Shown: positions 17,813 through 27,507, numbered from the stretch's first letter. The stretch: DNA of 64,000 bases from DASQPR01 sp963797675 (GCA_963797675.1 CAWCQQ010000002.1:2170001-2234000); one strand, 5' to 3'. Notes: a model not told the origin generated them from the sequence alone. Program-made: numbers and translations.

Positions 17813-17840
17813 TGGGTGCCGCGCATGTGCGCGACACCCA
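17813..17840. terminator. Bidirectional hairpin between convergent genes
   Basis: TGGGTG-C-CGCGCA pairs with TGCGCG-A-CACCCA, 12 bp with one mismatch and a 2-nt loop. It lies between the glycosyltransferase stop (17801) and the MFS 3' end (17872) and can serve both. Confidence 0.6.
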
Positions 17841-17871
17841 CGGTTGCTGTTACGACGTCAGAGCAGGTTGC

Positions 17872-20005
17872 TCAGACGGTCTGAGGTGCGTCGCTGCCCG
17901 CAAGTGCAGCCAGCTCACGGCTGACCGCCTCGTCGTGCGCCTTCGCGTCCTCACGTGCCTTGGCCGGGCTCCAACGTCCGGTCATCAGCCAGATGAACGG
18001 CAGGAACAGGATCTGACCGGCGAAGCAGATCCACCACCAGCGCTGCCACTGACCGGGCGCATCCTTCTGCGCTTTCTGAACGCCAGGGGCTTCCTTCGAC
18101 AGGTAGGTGAGCTGCGCGACGACCTTCGGGTCCTGCAGGCTCGGGCCGTATGTGCCGACGAGCTTGAGCGTGTCGGCCGGAACCGCATTGAGCGCAGTGA
18201 GCTGCGTGACGGCCGTAGCGACTGCCGGGCCGCTGGCACCGAGGACGACAAGGTCCGCCGTCGGCACCGCAGCCAGTGCCTGGAGCTTGGCCGCTGCTGC
18301 CGCTGCACTGATCTGCAGACCGGACGCGATCTCGCCGACCGCCTTGGCCTGAGTGGCCGGATCGGTCGGGTTGGTAACCAGCGCCGTCTGGGTTGCCGGG
18401 TCGAGCGTCTGGGCGGTGGCGAGCTGGTCCTTGAACTGCGTGCTCAGCGTAAGGATCTGGCCGACGGTAGCGACCGGAACGCCGGAGATCTCGCTGAGCG
18501 CCTCGGCCAGCGTGGCCGGGTCAGGCGTGGCACCGGCAGGCGTAGCGGCGAGCGCGGCCTGCGTGGCCGGCGTGAGCTTCTGCGCCGTGGCGAGCTGGTC
18601 CTTGTACTGTGCGGCTGCCGCCTGCGACCTTGGGCACGATCGTCTGGTCGGCCGCAACGGCCTTGACGGTCGCGTTCTCCGACGCGGACAGCTTCGGGTC
18701 GGCGCCGGCCGCTGCGGCCTGTACCTGCGGACCCTTGTCGACCAACGTGCTGGCGGCCGGGATCGCGAAGATCAGACCGATCAGTGCGACCACGACGATC
18801 GTCCGGAGCGTGGAGCCCCAGACGGCCAGACCGGTCGCGGTACCGGCCGGGTTGTGCTTCTCCACGGTCTCGGTGAACGCGGCCATCCAGGCCGCGAACG
18901 TGATCGCGCCGCCGATCGAGATCAGCAGGATGATGTTGCGGAAGTGGTCGTACGTCGTGTCCGGATGCGTCGTGGCCATCGCGAACAGTGCCACGCCGAC
19001 GGCGCTGATGACGCCGCCGATGATCATGAACGGCTTGCGGACCTTCAGCCAGTCCGACAGCAGACCGGTGATGATGAGCGCGATGGTCTGGACACTCCAG
19101 TACCAGTTGCCCAGGCCGTTCGCCTTGGCCAGGCTGTAGCCGAAGATGGTCGCGAAGAACACCACGAACAGGCCGACCGCGATGTAGTAGAACAGCAGGA
19201 AGATGCTGATCGCGAACGATGGGCCGATGACGTCGAGGCGCAGCATCTGGCGCCAGTGGCCCTTGAGGGCCGCGTCGGGGTCGATGCCGCGGGCGCGGGC
19301 TTCGATCAGTGCGCGGTCGCGGGCGCTGACCATCAGCTGGTCGCGGAGCTGGGGGGCCAACTCGCGCAGGCCGAAGAACGCGAGCACGAAGACGACCAGG
19401 CCGACGATGCCGCAGATCCGGAACTGGTACTGCCAGTCCGGGTGGGCGTCCAGCGTGTGGTTGGCCACCTCGCTGACGACCAGGCTGCCGACGACCGGGC
19501 CGAGCGTCCAGAAGCCCATCGCGGAGGCGCGGCCGAGCTGCGGCGAGAAGTCGCGGATCAGGGCTGGCGTCGCGACCAGGATCATGCCCTCGACGAAGCT
19601 GACGACCGCGAACAGGACCAGGTAGACGGTCTTGCTGTGTGCGTTGGCCAGGCCGAACAGCACCAGCACGCCGGTCACCGCCAAGCCGTAGACGACCAGG
19701 TTCGCGCGACCCCAACGGTCGGCCAGACCGGCCGCCACGGAGGCGAGCGCGCCCACGGCGTTGCCGACGATCGAAACCGTGATGAGGTACGCCAGTCCCA
19801 TGTGCAGGTTCGCACTGATCTGGGTCGCGACCGAGCCCTGAACGTACAGCTCGTAGTACAGAACGATCGTGGCGATGACCACGATGCCCAGGTAGAAGGC
19901 GCGCGGCGCGGTCGCTGGGTACAGGCCGAGCTGGCGGCCCCAGATACCTCTCTTCGCAGCAATGGGTGGTGGGACTGAGAAATCAGCCGTGGGGCTTGAC
20001 GTCAT
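17872..20005 (-). pseudogene. MFS transporter with large extracytoplasmic insert, one frameshift
   Basis: Major-facilitator transporter of about 710 aa if repaired. Codons from 20005 encode about eleven membrane segments (GLADRWGRANLVVYGLA is the MFS loop 2-3 region). An extra base near 18625 (AAG GTC then CAG GCG) shifts the frame. After it come the rest of a ~220-residue Ala/Thr/Gln-rich insert, a last helix (WWWICFAGQILFLPFIWLMTG) and a charged tail. The insert holds an imperfect duplication, YKDQLATAQ and FKDQLATAQ. Coding quality is good on both sides, so the frameshift may be recent or a sequencing error. The flavin monooxygenase gene just upstream on the same strand suggests a shared substrate or operon. 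Confidence 0.75.
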
Positions 20006-20102
20006 TGTCGATCCGTTTCTCGTGAGGGGTGCGGATTGTTTCTACTGTGATACGGCTAGATGGCGATGTCACTCGTCCTTACCGGGGTGCCGAAAGCGTC
20101 GG

Positions 20103-21632
20103 TCATGCCGTGCCCCGCCCGGCCGCGGTTGCGGTCGCACGGAATTCCAAGGCGCCGTCGTCGACCGGACCTCGGAACAGTCCAGCGTCGCGGCGGTAGT
20201 GCTGCTCGAGCCGCCAGGGCGCCTGATCGCCCTGGAGCGGCAGGTCGGCTCGTGAACGCTCGAAGTAACCGGACGTCATCTCGATGAACGGCGACGTGTC
20301 CATCGGCGTCGACGGCAGTTTCGGCGTGACGACCGCGTACCCGTGCTCGCGCATGTGGTTGAGCAGCCGGGTGAGGAACGACGAGACGAGGTCGACCTTG
20401 AGCGTCCAGGATGCATTCGTGTAGCCGAGCGCGAACGCGAGGTTCGGGACGCCGTCGAGCATCATCGCCTTGTAGGCGACATGGTCCGGGCCGTGTACGG
20501 CCTCGCCGTCGACGGTCAGCTCGATGCCGCCGAGCATCAGCAGATTCAGGCCCGTCGCCGTAACGATCACGTCCGCGTCGAGGGTCGCGCCGGACCGCAG
20601 GCGCAGGCCGGTGGCGGTGAACGCCTCGATGTGATCGGTGACCACGTCGGCCTTGCCGGATTCGATCGACGCGAACAGGTCGCCGTCGGGCACCAGGCAC
20701 ATGCGCTGGTCCCACGGCTCGTACGCCGGGTTGAAGTGGGTGTCCACGTCGTAGCCGGCCGGCAGGCGCTTGATCGCACCCTTGCGCAGCAGTGCGCGCA
20801 TCCGGGCCGGGTACCGGCGGCACATCCGGTAGAGCGTGGTCGCGATCCGGATGTTCTTCCACCGCACCGCTGCGTATGCACGGTTTGCCGGGAGGATCTT
20901 GCGCAGCAGTCCGGCGATCGGGTCGCTGCCGGGCAGCGACAGCACATAGGACGGCGAGCGCTGCAGCATGGTCACCTCGGGCGGCGCTCTCGGCCAGCGC
21001 CGGTACGAGCGTCGACGGCGGTCGCACCGCTGCCGATGACGACAACGCGCTTGCCGGTGACGTCGAGGTCGGTCGGCCACTGTTGCGGGTGGACCACGGT
21101 GCCGGTGAACTCGTCCCGGCCGGGCCAGGTCGGCGTGTAGCCCTCGTCGTAGCGGTAGTAGCCGGAGCAGACGTACAGGAAGCTGCACGTCCGAGTGGTA
21201 CGCGTGCCGGACTCGGTGTCCTCGACGGTCACCGTCCAGCGCGCCTCCTCGCTGTGCCAGTCGGCGCCGCAACACGCGGGTGTGGTACCGGATCTGCTTG
21301 TCGACGCCGTACGCCGTCGCGGTCTCCCGGAGATATTTGAGGATCTTGCCGCCGCCGGCGATCGATTCGGCCGCCGTCCAGGGGCGGAACGCGTACCCGA
21401 GGGTGAACATGTCGGAGTCGGATCGCACTCCCGGATAGCGGAACAGGTCCCACGTTCCGCCGCTCGTACCACGGGCCTCGACGATCGCGTACGACGTCTC
21501 GGGCGCCTCTCGTTGCAGGTGACAGGCGGCGCCGATGCCGGACAGGCCGGCGCCCACGATCAGAACGTCCACGTGGTCTGGTGCGGTCGCACTCGGGGTC
21601 ACGGCGCTCCCTCTCAGGTGTGGCTCAGACAT
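20103..21632 (-). pseudogene. Flavin-containing (Baeyer-Villiger-type) monooxygenase with three +1 frameshifts
   Basis: FAD/NADPH monooxygenase, about 508 aa if repaired. Seen: FAD site VLIVGAGLSGIGAACHL (residues 23-39), GGTWDLFRYPGVRSDSD (about 57-73), the NADPH-type motif GKRVVVIGSGATAV, and the ATGLN region near 370. Reading needs three single extra bases to be skipped, near 21266, 21013 and 20979. The net change is 3 nt and the frame is restored, with conserved sequence in all three frames. As assembled the middle ~95 residues would be nonsense. It probably belongs to one operon with the MFS gene (97-bp gap). Confidence 0.8.
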
Positions 21633-21773
21633 GGCAGTCGGCGTATGCGTCAGGATGGCACCGAGAAGGTGATCTGTGCAACACTTTCGAAATATGTTTC
21701 ACCGGTCCGGTATGCGGCCGAGCCGGAAGGTCCGAGCTGGGACAACGCCGTCTCTCACTCGTCAGGAGAGCTC

Positions 21774-21923
21774 ATGACAACGTTCGTCGCCGCCCGTACC
21801 GGCACCGACCTCGATCCGGCGGACACCTTCCGGCCGCCGTACGGTTCGCCGGCCCCGGCTATCGTGGGCAGCGTGTTCGGGGCAGCCACACAGACCGAGG
21901 CCGACCCGGCCGGAAGCGTCTGA
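21774..21923 (+). CDS. Small hypothetical protein (49 aa)
   Basis: Short frame with a good ribosome-binding site (AGGAGA, 5 nt before ATG) and high GC at third positions. It encodes a soluble Pro/Ala/Thr-rich peptide starting MTTFVAARTGTDLDP. It lies 13 bp before the QsdR-like gene and divergent to the monooxygenase. No family is recognised; it could be a leader peptide for the regulator gene. Confidence 0.4.
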   Translation: MTTFVAARTGTDLDPADTFRPPYGSPAPAIVGSVFGAATQTEADPAGSV

Positions 21924-21936
21924 CAGCGGGTATACG

Positions 21937-22608
21937 GTGCAATCCGATGATGTACCGGGCCTTGCTGGGCTCACGGCCACCCGGAACAGTGCGGCGTCCA
22001 CGCGCATCGTGAACCGTGCCGTCCGGTGGCTGCACGAAGGTAAACGCCTGGACATGCAGGGTCTCGCCGACGAGATGGGCGTGTCGCGCGCAACGCTGTT
22101 CCGCCGGGTCGGTGGCCGCGAGGAGCTGCTCGAGCGGGCGTTGTGGGCGCTCACCGAACGCACCCTGGAGGCGGCCGCCGATCAGTGGGAGGCGGTACGT
22201 CCACCGGGCGAACTCCACGGCCCCGGCACCGGACGCCGGCTCAACGCGATCGTGTCCCAGTCGCCCGCACTCAAGCGACTGCTCGACGACGAGCCGGCAC
22301 TGACTCTGCGCGTACTCACCGATCCGCGCGGGCGGGTCCAGACCGGCATCGTGGCCTTCGTCGAGGCGCTGCTCCGCCGGGACATGGCCGAGTTCGGGCT
22401 GGTCACGCTGATCGAGCCGGACGCCCTCGCGTACGCGCTGGTGCGCCTGGGGGAGTCGTTCCTCTACGCGGACGCGCTCGCCGCCCGCCAACCCGACGTC
22501 GCCACCGCCGACCGGCTGCAGCAGGCCCTCGTCGAGGGTGTGACGACGCGGTCGAGCGGGCCGGTCCCCGCCGCGGCTCCACCCCGGTTCTTTCCCGCCA
22601 AAGGCTGA
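21937..22608 (+). CDS. QsdR-like TetR-family regulator
   Basis: Regulator of 223 aa. The HTH is LDMQGLADEMGVSRATLFRRVGGREELL, near residues 37-64. The C-terminal half resembles the QsdR-type TetR ligand domain (EFGLVTLIEPDALAYALVRLGESFLYAD). GTG 21937 follows a tiny frame. It is divergent from the monooxygenase/MFS pair, which it may control (inference). The ABC operon starts 107 bp downstream. Confidence 0.75.
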   Translation: MQSDDVPGLAGLTATRNSAASTRIVNRAVRWLHEGKRLDMQGLADEMGVSRATLFRRVGGREELLERALWALTERTLEAAADQWEAVRPPGELHGPGTGRRLNAIVSQSPALKRLLDDEPALTLRVLTDPRGRVQTGIVAFVEALLRRDMAEFGLVTLIEPDALAYALVRLGESFLYADALAARQPDVATADRLQQALVEGVTTRSSGPVPAAAPPRFFPAKG

Positions 22609-22617
22609 CCTCGGGCC

Positions 22618-22633
22618 TACTCCCGGGGGAGTA
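22618..22633. promoter_or_regulatory. Perfect 16-bp palindrome before the ABC operon
   Basis: TACTCCC-GG-GGGAGTA, about 85 bp upstream of the ABC ATPase start and 10 bp after the QsdR-like stop. It may be an operator for the NarL-type regulator at the end of this operon, or for the QsdR-like protein. Confidence 0.5.
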
Positions 22634-22715
22634 CGCGGGCGGCCGGAAGAGACGCGCGTCGGCGTAGAGCGGTTGCTGTCTCCGGCGGACGCCATCCCCG
22701 TCCGGATTCGCGACC

Positions 22716-23669
22716 ATGAACGGTATGAATGCCACCACGTTTCCGGTCATTGCCCCGGTGCCGGCCGGACCTGGTCCCACCGGCGCGATTTCGATCCGCG
22801 GCGTCGCCAAGTCCTTCGGCTCGGTACGCGCCGTCGCGACCCTCGATCTGGACATCGAACCCGGCGCCATGGTCGCGTTGCTCGGCCCGAACGGCGCCGG
22901 GAAATCCACCACGGTCTCCATGCTGCTCGGCCTGATCACGCCGGACACCGGGACGATCGCGATCTGCGGCCAGCCGCCCGCGCCGGCCGTTCGCTCCGGC
23001 CGGATCGCGGCGATGCTGCAGACCGCCGGCCTGATGCCCGGCGTCACCGTGGCGGAGCTGCTCGGCCTCGTCGCCCGGCTCTACCCGCACCCGCTGCCGG
23101 TCGATGCGGCACTGGAGATGGCCGGACTGGCGACGCTCGCCCGGCGCCGAGTCGACAAGCTCTCCGGTGGTCAGGCACAGCGTGTCCGGTTCGCGATGGC
23201 GGCGGTCGGCAACCCGGACATCCTGGTCCTGGATGAGCCGACCACGGCGCTGGACGTCGCCGGTCGCCAGGCGTTCTGGGAGTCGATGCGGACCTACGCC
23301 CGATCCGGTCACACCGTGGTCTTCGCCACCCACTACCTCGACGAGGTCAGCGAGAACGCCGATCGCGTCGTCGTGATGGTGCGCGGCCGGGTCGTCGCGG
23401 ACGGCACACCAGCGTCGATCCGTACGCTCGCCGGCGCCAGTACGGTCCGATTCGAGATCGCGCCCGGCAGCGCCGCGTTGCCGTCGATGCCCTCCTCCGC
23501 CGAGGTCGAGGTCCGCGGCTCGCACGTCACGGTCCGCACGACCGATCCCGATGCGGTGGTACGTGCCCTGGCCGCCAGTACCGTGGCCTGGCGCGATATC
23601 GCGGTCGCACCGGCCAGCCTGGACGATTCGTTCCTCAAGCTCACTCGGGAAGCCGGAGAGACATCATGA
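22716..23669 (+). CDS. ABC transporter ATP-binding protein (ABC-2 exporter)
   Basis: Nucleotide-binding subunit of 317 aa. Walker A GPNGAGKST near 65, Q-loop region MLQTAGLMPG, signature LSGGQAQR near 151, Walker B ILVLDEPTTALD near 170 and switch His in ATHYLDE near 207. A ~90-residue C-terminal domain is typical of drug or lipid exporters. Its stop overlaps the start of the permease. With permease, kinase and regulator it forms the classic DesKR/LiaSR-linked export module. Confidence 0.9.
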   Translation: MNGMNATTFPVIAPVPAGPGPTGAISIRGVAKSFGSVRAVATLDLDIEPGAMVALLGPNGAGKSTTVSMLLGLITPDTGTIAICGQPPAPAVRSGRIAAMLQTAGLMPGVTVAELLGLVARLYPHPLPVDAALEMAGLATLARRRVDKLSGGQAQRVRFAMAAVGNPDILVLDEPTTALDVAGRQAFWESMRTYARSGHTVVFATHYLDEVSENADRVVVMVRGRVVADGTPASIRTLAGASTVRFEIAPGSAALPSMPSSAEVEVRGSHVTVRTTDPDAVVRALAASTVAWRDIAVAPASLDDSFLKLTREAGETS

Positions 23670-24439
23670 TCCGCTACTACCTGCGCCTCGAACTGCTGCG
23701 CGTCCTGCGTGACGCGCGCTACCTCGCGCTGGCGGTCGGTGCGCCGATCGGGTTCTACCTGCTGTTCGCGACGCTCTTCGGGGATCAGCCGGTGCCGGCC
23801 GGCCAGCTGCCCGGCACCGTCGGCATCATGGTGGCGATGGCCGCGTACGGCGCGATCTGGGCGGTGCTGTCCGCCACCGGGCCACGCGTCTCCCAGGAAC
23901 GTGAGATCGGATGGTTCGACCAGCTCCGGGCCATGCCAGTCCGCGCGTACCAGGTGCTGACCGCCAAGATCACCGCGAGTCTCATGCTGGCCCTACCCGC
24001 CCTCATCCTGGTGTGCCTGACCGCCGCGCTCGCCAAGGGGGTACGCCTGGACGCGTGGCAGTGGGTCGCGATCGTCGCGACGATGTGGCTCGGCAGCCTC
24101 CCGTTCGCCGCACTCGGTCTCGCGATCGGCTACACGGTCAGCGCGGATGCTTCGTTTGCGCTGAGCTACGGCATCTACGTCGCGATGTCCGCGATCGGCG
24201 GCCTCTGGGTGCCACCGACCCAGCTTCCGGCCGGCATGCAGTCGGTGGCCCACGCGCTGCCGTCCTATCAGCTCGCCGAACTCGGCTGGCGGATCGCGGC
24301 CGGCCACGCACCGCAGATCGGCGGTGTCCTCGTGCTGATCGCGTGGACCGCCGGCGCGACCGGAATCGCGCTGCTCGGATACCGCCGGCCAAGCCTGCGC
24401 CGGCGTGCCCGGATAGCTTCGGCCCCGTCCGCTGCGTGA
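23666..24439 (+). CDS. ABC-2 type permease
   Basis: Membrane subunit of 257 aa with six hydrophobic segments, e.g. YLALAVGAPIGFYLLFATLF, ASLMLALPALILVCLTAAL and GGVLVLIAWTAGATGIALL. ATG 23666 overlaps the ATPase stop by 4 bp, so the two are coupled. Substrate unknown; lipid, peptide or drug export are family possibilities. Confidence 0.85.
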   Translation: MIRYYLRLELLRVLRDARYLALAVGAPIGFYLLFATLFGDQPVPAGQLPGTVGIMVAMAAYGAIWAVLSATGPRVSQEREIGWFDQLRAMPVRAYQVLTAKITASLMLALPALILVCLTAALAKGVRLDAWQWVAIVATMWLGSLPFAALGLAIGYTVSADASFALSYGIYVAMSAIGGLWVPPTQLPAGMQSVAHALPSYQLAELGWRIAAGHAPQIGGVLVLIAWTAGATGIALLGYRRPSLRRRARIASAPSAA

Positions 24440-24450
24440 GGATGGACGTC

Positions 24451-25641
24451 ATGACCGCCGCTCCTGCGTCGAACCGCCTGGCTTGGCCGGGCGGTACGCC
24501 TGCGGACACGCTGCTGGTCGTGTTCCTCGCCGCCGGGTCCGCGATCGGCGTCGCGGCCGAGATGGCCAACGCACCCGATCCGTACCCGGCGGCGCTCGGC
24601 GGCTATCTCCTGGCGGTCGCCGCCGCACTGCCGCTGCTGTTCCGGCGCCGGGCACCGGTTGCGTCGACCGCCGGCGTCGTCGCCGTCGTTCTCGCCTATC
24701 ACCTGCTCGGCTATCCCGGTCTGGCACCGGCGCTGTGCCTGTTCGTCGCGGTCTACTCGGCCGCTGCGTACGCACGCAGTCGCTGGGGCTGGCTGTACGG
24801 TCTCGCCGCGGTCATCGCCGGGCACGTCATCCCGGTCCTGCCACCGCACAGCGTCCCGTGGGACTCGTACTCGGTCACCGGCCCCGCCATCGGTTTGGCA
24901 TCGGTCCTGGTCGTCGGCATCGCCGCCCGGGTCCGCCGGTTGGACAACGACGCTCGGATCCGGGCCGCCACCGCGATGGCCGATGCGCACCTGCGCCAGC
25001 GGCTCGCCGAAGACCGGCTGGCCATTGCCCGCGAACTGCACGACGTGCTGGCGCACTCGATGTCCATCATCGCGGTGCAGAGCGGCGCCGCACTGGATGC
25101 GATCGACACCGACGTCGTCGCGGCGAAGCAGGCCATGCTCGCCGTCCGCGACGTGGCGAAGCGGGCCATGCCGGATCTGCGCGGCGCGCTGGCCCTCCTG
25201 CGCAGCGGCACCGATCCGGCCACCGATCTGCGATCCCAGCCACGCCTGTCCGACATCGCCGATCTGGTCGGCAGCGTACGGTCGACGGGCCTTGCGGTGA
25301 TCCTCACGATGGATACCGGTGACGAGGAGTTCGCACCGCTGACCGAACTCGCGGCCTACCGGATCGTGCAGGAGGCGCTGACCAACGTGGTCCGCCATGC
25401 CGGGGCGCGATCGGCCCTGGTGAGGCTGTACCGCGACGCCGGTGCGCTCGTCATCGACGTGAGCGACGACGGGCGCGGCCTCGGCGACGCAATCCCCGGT
25501 GGCCTGGGCCTGGTCGGCATGGCCGAACGAGCCGCCCTGGTCGGCGGTACGGTACGGATCGGCGCCGCGCCGACGGGTTCGGGTGTGGCTGTGCACGCGT
25601 CCCTGCCGGTCAGTCCCGACGCGACACCCGTGGAGGCCTGA
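24451..25641 (+). CDS. NarL-type sensor histidine kinase (HisKA_3)
   Basis: Kinase of 396 aa. Several N-terminal membrane helices are followed by a coiled linker and HisKA_3 motif LAIARELHDVLAHSMSIIAV with the phospho-His, then an HATPase with EALTNVVRHAG, DDGRGL and GLGLVGMAERAALVGG. ATG 24451 is preferred over 24442 because GAGG at 24438-24441 is 9 nt upstream of it. It directly follows the ABC permease and probably senses envelope stress or the transported compound. Confidence 0.88.
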   Translation: MTAAPASNRLAWPGGTPADTLLVVFLAAGSAIGVAAEMANAPDPYPAALGGYLLAVAAALPLLFRRRAPVASTAGVVAVVLAYHLLGYPGLAPALCLFVAVYSAAAYARSRWGWLYGLAAVIAGHVIPVLPPHSVPWDSYSVTGPAIGLASVLVVGIAARVRRLDNDARIRAATAMADAHLRQRLAEDRLAIARELHDVLAHSMSIIAVQSGAALDAIDTDVVAAKQAMLAVRDVAKRAMPDLRGALALLRSGTDPATDLRSQPRLSDIADLVGSVRSTGLAVILTMDTGDEEFAPLTELAAYRIVQEALTNVVRHAGARSALVRLYRDAGALVIDVSDDGRGLGDAIPGGLGLVGMAERAALVGGTVRIGAAPTGSGVAVHASLPVSPDATPVEA

Positions 25642-25642
25642 C

Positions 25643-26311
25643 GTGACGATCCGTGTCCTGCTCGCCGACGATCAGGCTCTGATCCGGGCCGGATTCCGGT
25701 CCATCCTGGACCGGGACGGTTCCGTCGAGGTCGTTGCCGAGGCCGCGGACGGGCACGAAGCGCTCGCCGCGGTCCGGCGTACGCACGTCGATGTCGTCCT
25801 GATGGACATCCGCATGCCGAAACTCGACGGGCTCGCGGCGACATCGGCGATCACCGCCGATCCGCACCTGGGCCACGTCAAGGTGATCGTCGTGACCACC
25901 TACGAACTCGACGAGTACGTCTTCGGTGCGCTCCGCGCCGGGGCCAGCGGCTTCCTCCTGAAGGATCTCGAGCCGGACGACCTGCGCAAAGCCGTCCGTA
26001 CGGTGGCCGAAGGGCACGCGCTGCTGGCACCTGCGGTGACGAGGCGGCTGATCGAGGCGTTCGCGGCCCGCCCGGAACGCAATCCAGCGATCGGCACTCG
26101 TCTCGCCCTACTGACCGAGCGCGAGCGGGAGATCGTCGCGTTGGTCGGCGCGGGTTTGAGCAACGACGACATCGCCGCACGGCTGGTGATCAGCCCGTTG
26201 ACGGCGAAGACGCACGTGTCCCGTGCGATGATCAAGATCGATGCCCGGGATCGGGCTCAGCTGGTCGTGTTCGCCTACGAGTCCGGCCTGGTCACGCCCG
26301 CAATCGGATAG
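25643..26311 (+). CDS. NarL/FixJ response regulator
   Basis: Regulator of 222 aa. Receiver with LLADDQALIRAGFR, phospho-Asp in DVVLMDIRMPKLDG and Lys in GFLLKDLEPDDL. C-terminal LuxR-type HTH with LTEREREIVALVGAGLSNDDIA and TAKTHVSR. GTG 25643 lies 1 nt after the kinase stop, so the two are cotranslated partners. It likely controls the ABC operon. Confidence 0.9.
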   Translation: MTIRVLLADDQALIRAGFRSILDRDGSVEVVAEAADGHEALAAVRRTHVDVVLMDIRMPKLDGLAATSAITADPHLGHVKVIVVTTYELDEYVFGALRAGASGFLLKDLEPDDLRKAVRTVAEGHALLAPAVTRRLIEAFAARPERNPAIGTRLALLTEREREIVALVGAGLSNDDIAARLVISPLTAKTHVSRAMIKIDARDRAQLVVFAYESGLVTPAIG

Positions 26312-26421
26312 TTCCGGGCCGCAGATCGGTCGATGACCGGCGTGATAGCCGGGTCGCCGACCTCGCGGAAACCGGCGTGACGTGCCGAGTCACCGCTGCC
26401 AGACTGCGACGTGTGCGAAAC

Positions 26422-27069
26422 ATGGAGCAGTTCCGTGCGGCGATGATCGCATGGGCCGCGGACGGCGACGACGCTGCCGCGGCGGCGATGTCAGCACGCG
26501 AACTAGCGGGCCGCGGCCTGCGGTCGGTGGTGCTCGTCGAAGGAGTCAGCGACCAGTATGCGGTCGAGGTTCTGGCCACCCGCCGGAGTCGGGATCTTGC
26601 AGCGGAGGGTGTGTGCGTGGTGCCGATCGGCGGTGCAATGAGCATCGGGCGATTCCTGAAGCTGCTCGACACCCTCGGGATCGATGTCCGGCTGCGCGGA
26701 CTCTGCGATACCGGCGAGGAGGGCTACTTTCGTCGTGCCCTGGAACAGGCCGGGCGCGGCTCCGACCTGACGCTGGACTCGATGGAGGCGCTGGGCTTCT
26801 ACGTGTGCGTCGCGGATCTCGAAGACGAGTTGATCCGGTCGCTCGGTACCGCATCGGTCGAGCGAGTCGTCGCTGATCAGGGCGATCTACGCCGGCTCCG
26901 GACGTTCCAGAACCAGCCCGCCCAGCGCGGCCGGCCGGTGGAGCGGCAGCTCCGGCGGTTCATGGGGACCACGAGCGGCCGGAAGGCCCAATATGCACGC
27001 TCTCTCGTCCTCGCACTGGAACCGACGCGAGTCCCGCAACCCCTGGAACTTCTGCTCGCGAACGTCTGA
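26422..27069 (+). CDS. Stand-alone TOPRIM-domain protein (OLD-nuclease-like)
   Basis: Protein of about 215 aa. VVLVEGVSDQYAVEVLA has the catalytic-Glu strand of TOPRIM, VCVVPIGGAMSIGRFLKLLDTLG follows, and RLRGLCDTGEEGYF carries the acidic motif. This matches the nuclease half of OLD-family ATP-dependent endonucleases, but the ATPase half is absent. Similar short TOPRIM proteins occur in actinomycetes; role unknown. ATG 26422 is a guess; GTG 26377 is an upstream alternative. Confidence 0.65.
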   Translation: MEQFRAAMIAWAADGDDAAAAAMSARELAGRGLRSVVLVEGVSDQYAVEVLATRRSRDLAAEGVCVVPIGGAMSIGRFLKLLDTLGIDVRLRGLCDTGEEGYFRRALEQAGRGSDLTLDSMEALGFYVCVADLEDELIRSLGTASVERVVADQGDLRRLRTFQNQPAQRGRPVERQLRRFMGTTSGRKAQYARSLVLALEPTRVPQPLELLLANV

Positions 27070-27081
27070 CCCGGCCGCGCG

Positions 27082-27507
27082 TTAGCCGCGGTTCATCAGC
27101 GTGACGATGTCGGCGGTCTTCGGCGTTTTGAAACGCAGCTCGACCCGGCCGGACTTCTGCGGATTGAAGAGCTCCGGATCATAGGCGATGCACACCTTTT
27201 CCGGACTCTCGGCGACGACCTCCAACCCGTGCACACGATCGTCCGCGAACGGAACATCCAGGTGCTTGCCCTTGTCCATCGGCTTGCCCCGGCCGATCCA
27301 GACCACCACGCGCAGCGAGCTGATCGCGATCGCGCCGTTGATGGCGGTCTTCTCAAGACTCGACCTGCGGCCGGGTCCGCGAAAGCCACGGTAGGTGATG
27401 GAGCCGGACAGCTCCTCGTCGATCAGCACCAGGTTCTCGGCGGAGAGTTGAGCACGTAGGTCGTCGGGCAGACGACCGTCGCCGAGCAGGGCGGTAAGAA
27501 GTCCCAT
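27082..27507 (-). CDS. Hypothetical protein (141 aa)
   Basis: Soluble protein starting MGLLTALLGDGRLPDDLRAQL, followed by beta-rich sequence (VLIDEELSGSITYRGFRGPGR, SSLRVVVWIGRGKPMD, KVCIAYDPELF). The beta pattern recalls a PH-like domain but I do not recognise a named family. It is convergent with the TOPRIM gene, 12 bp away. Confidence 0.65.
   Translation of the reverse strand: MGLLTALLGDGRLPDDLRAQLSAENLVLIDEELSGSITYRGFRGPGRRSSLEKTAINGAIAISSLRVVVWIGRGKPMDKGKHLDVPFADDRVHGLEVVAESPEKVCIAYDPELFNPQKSGRVELRFKTPKTADIVTLMNRG

Noticed and set aside
16176..17837. 553-codon minus-strand frame
   Set aside because: Antisense of the membrane glycosyltransferase; highly charged composition and no motif.
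18353..19978. 541-codon plus-strand frame
   Set aside because: Antisense of the MFS gene; Asp/Arg/Gln-rich with no family features.
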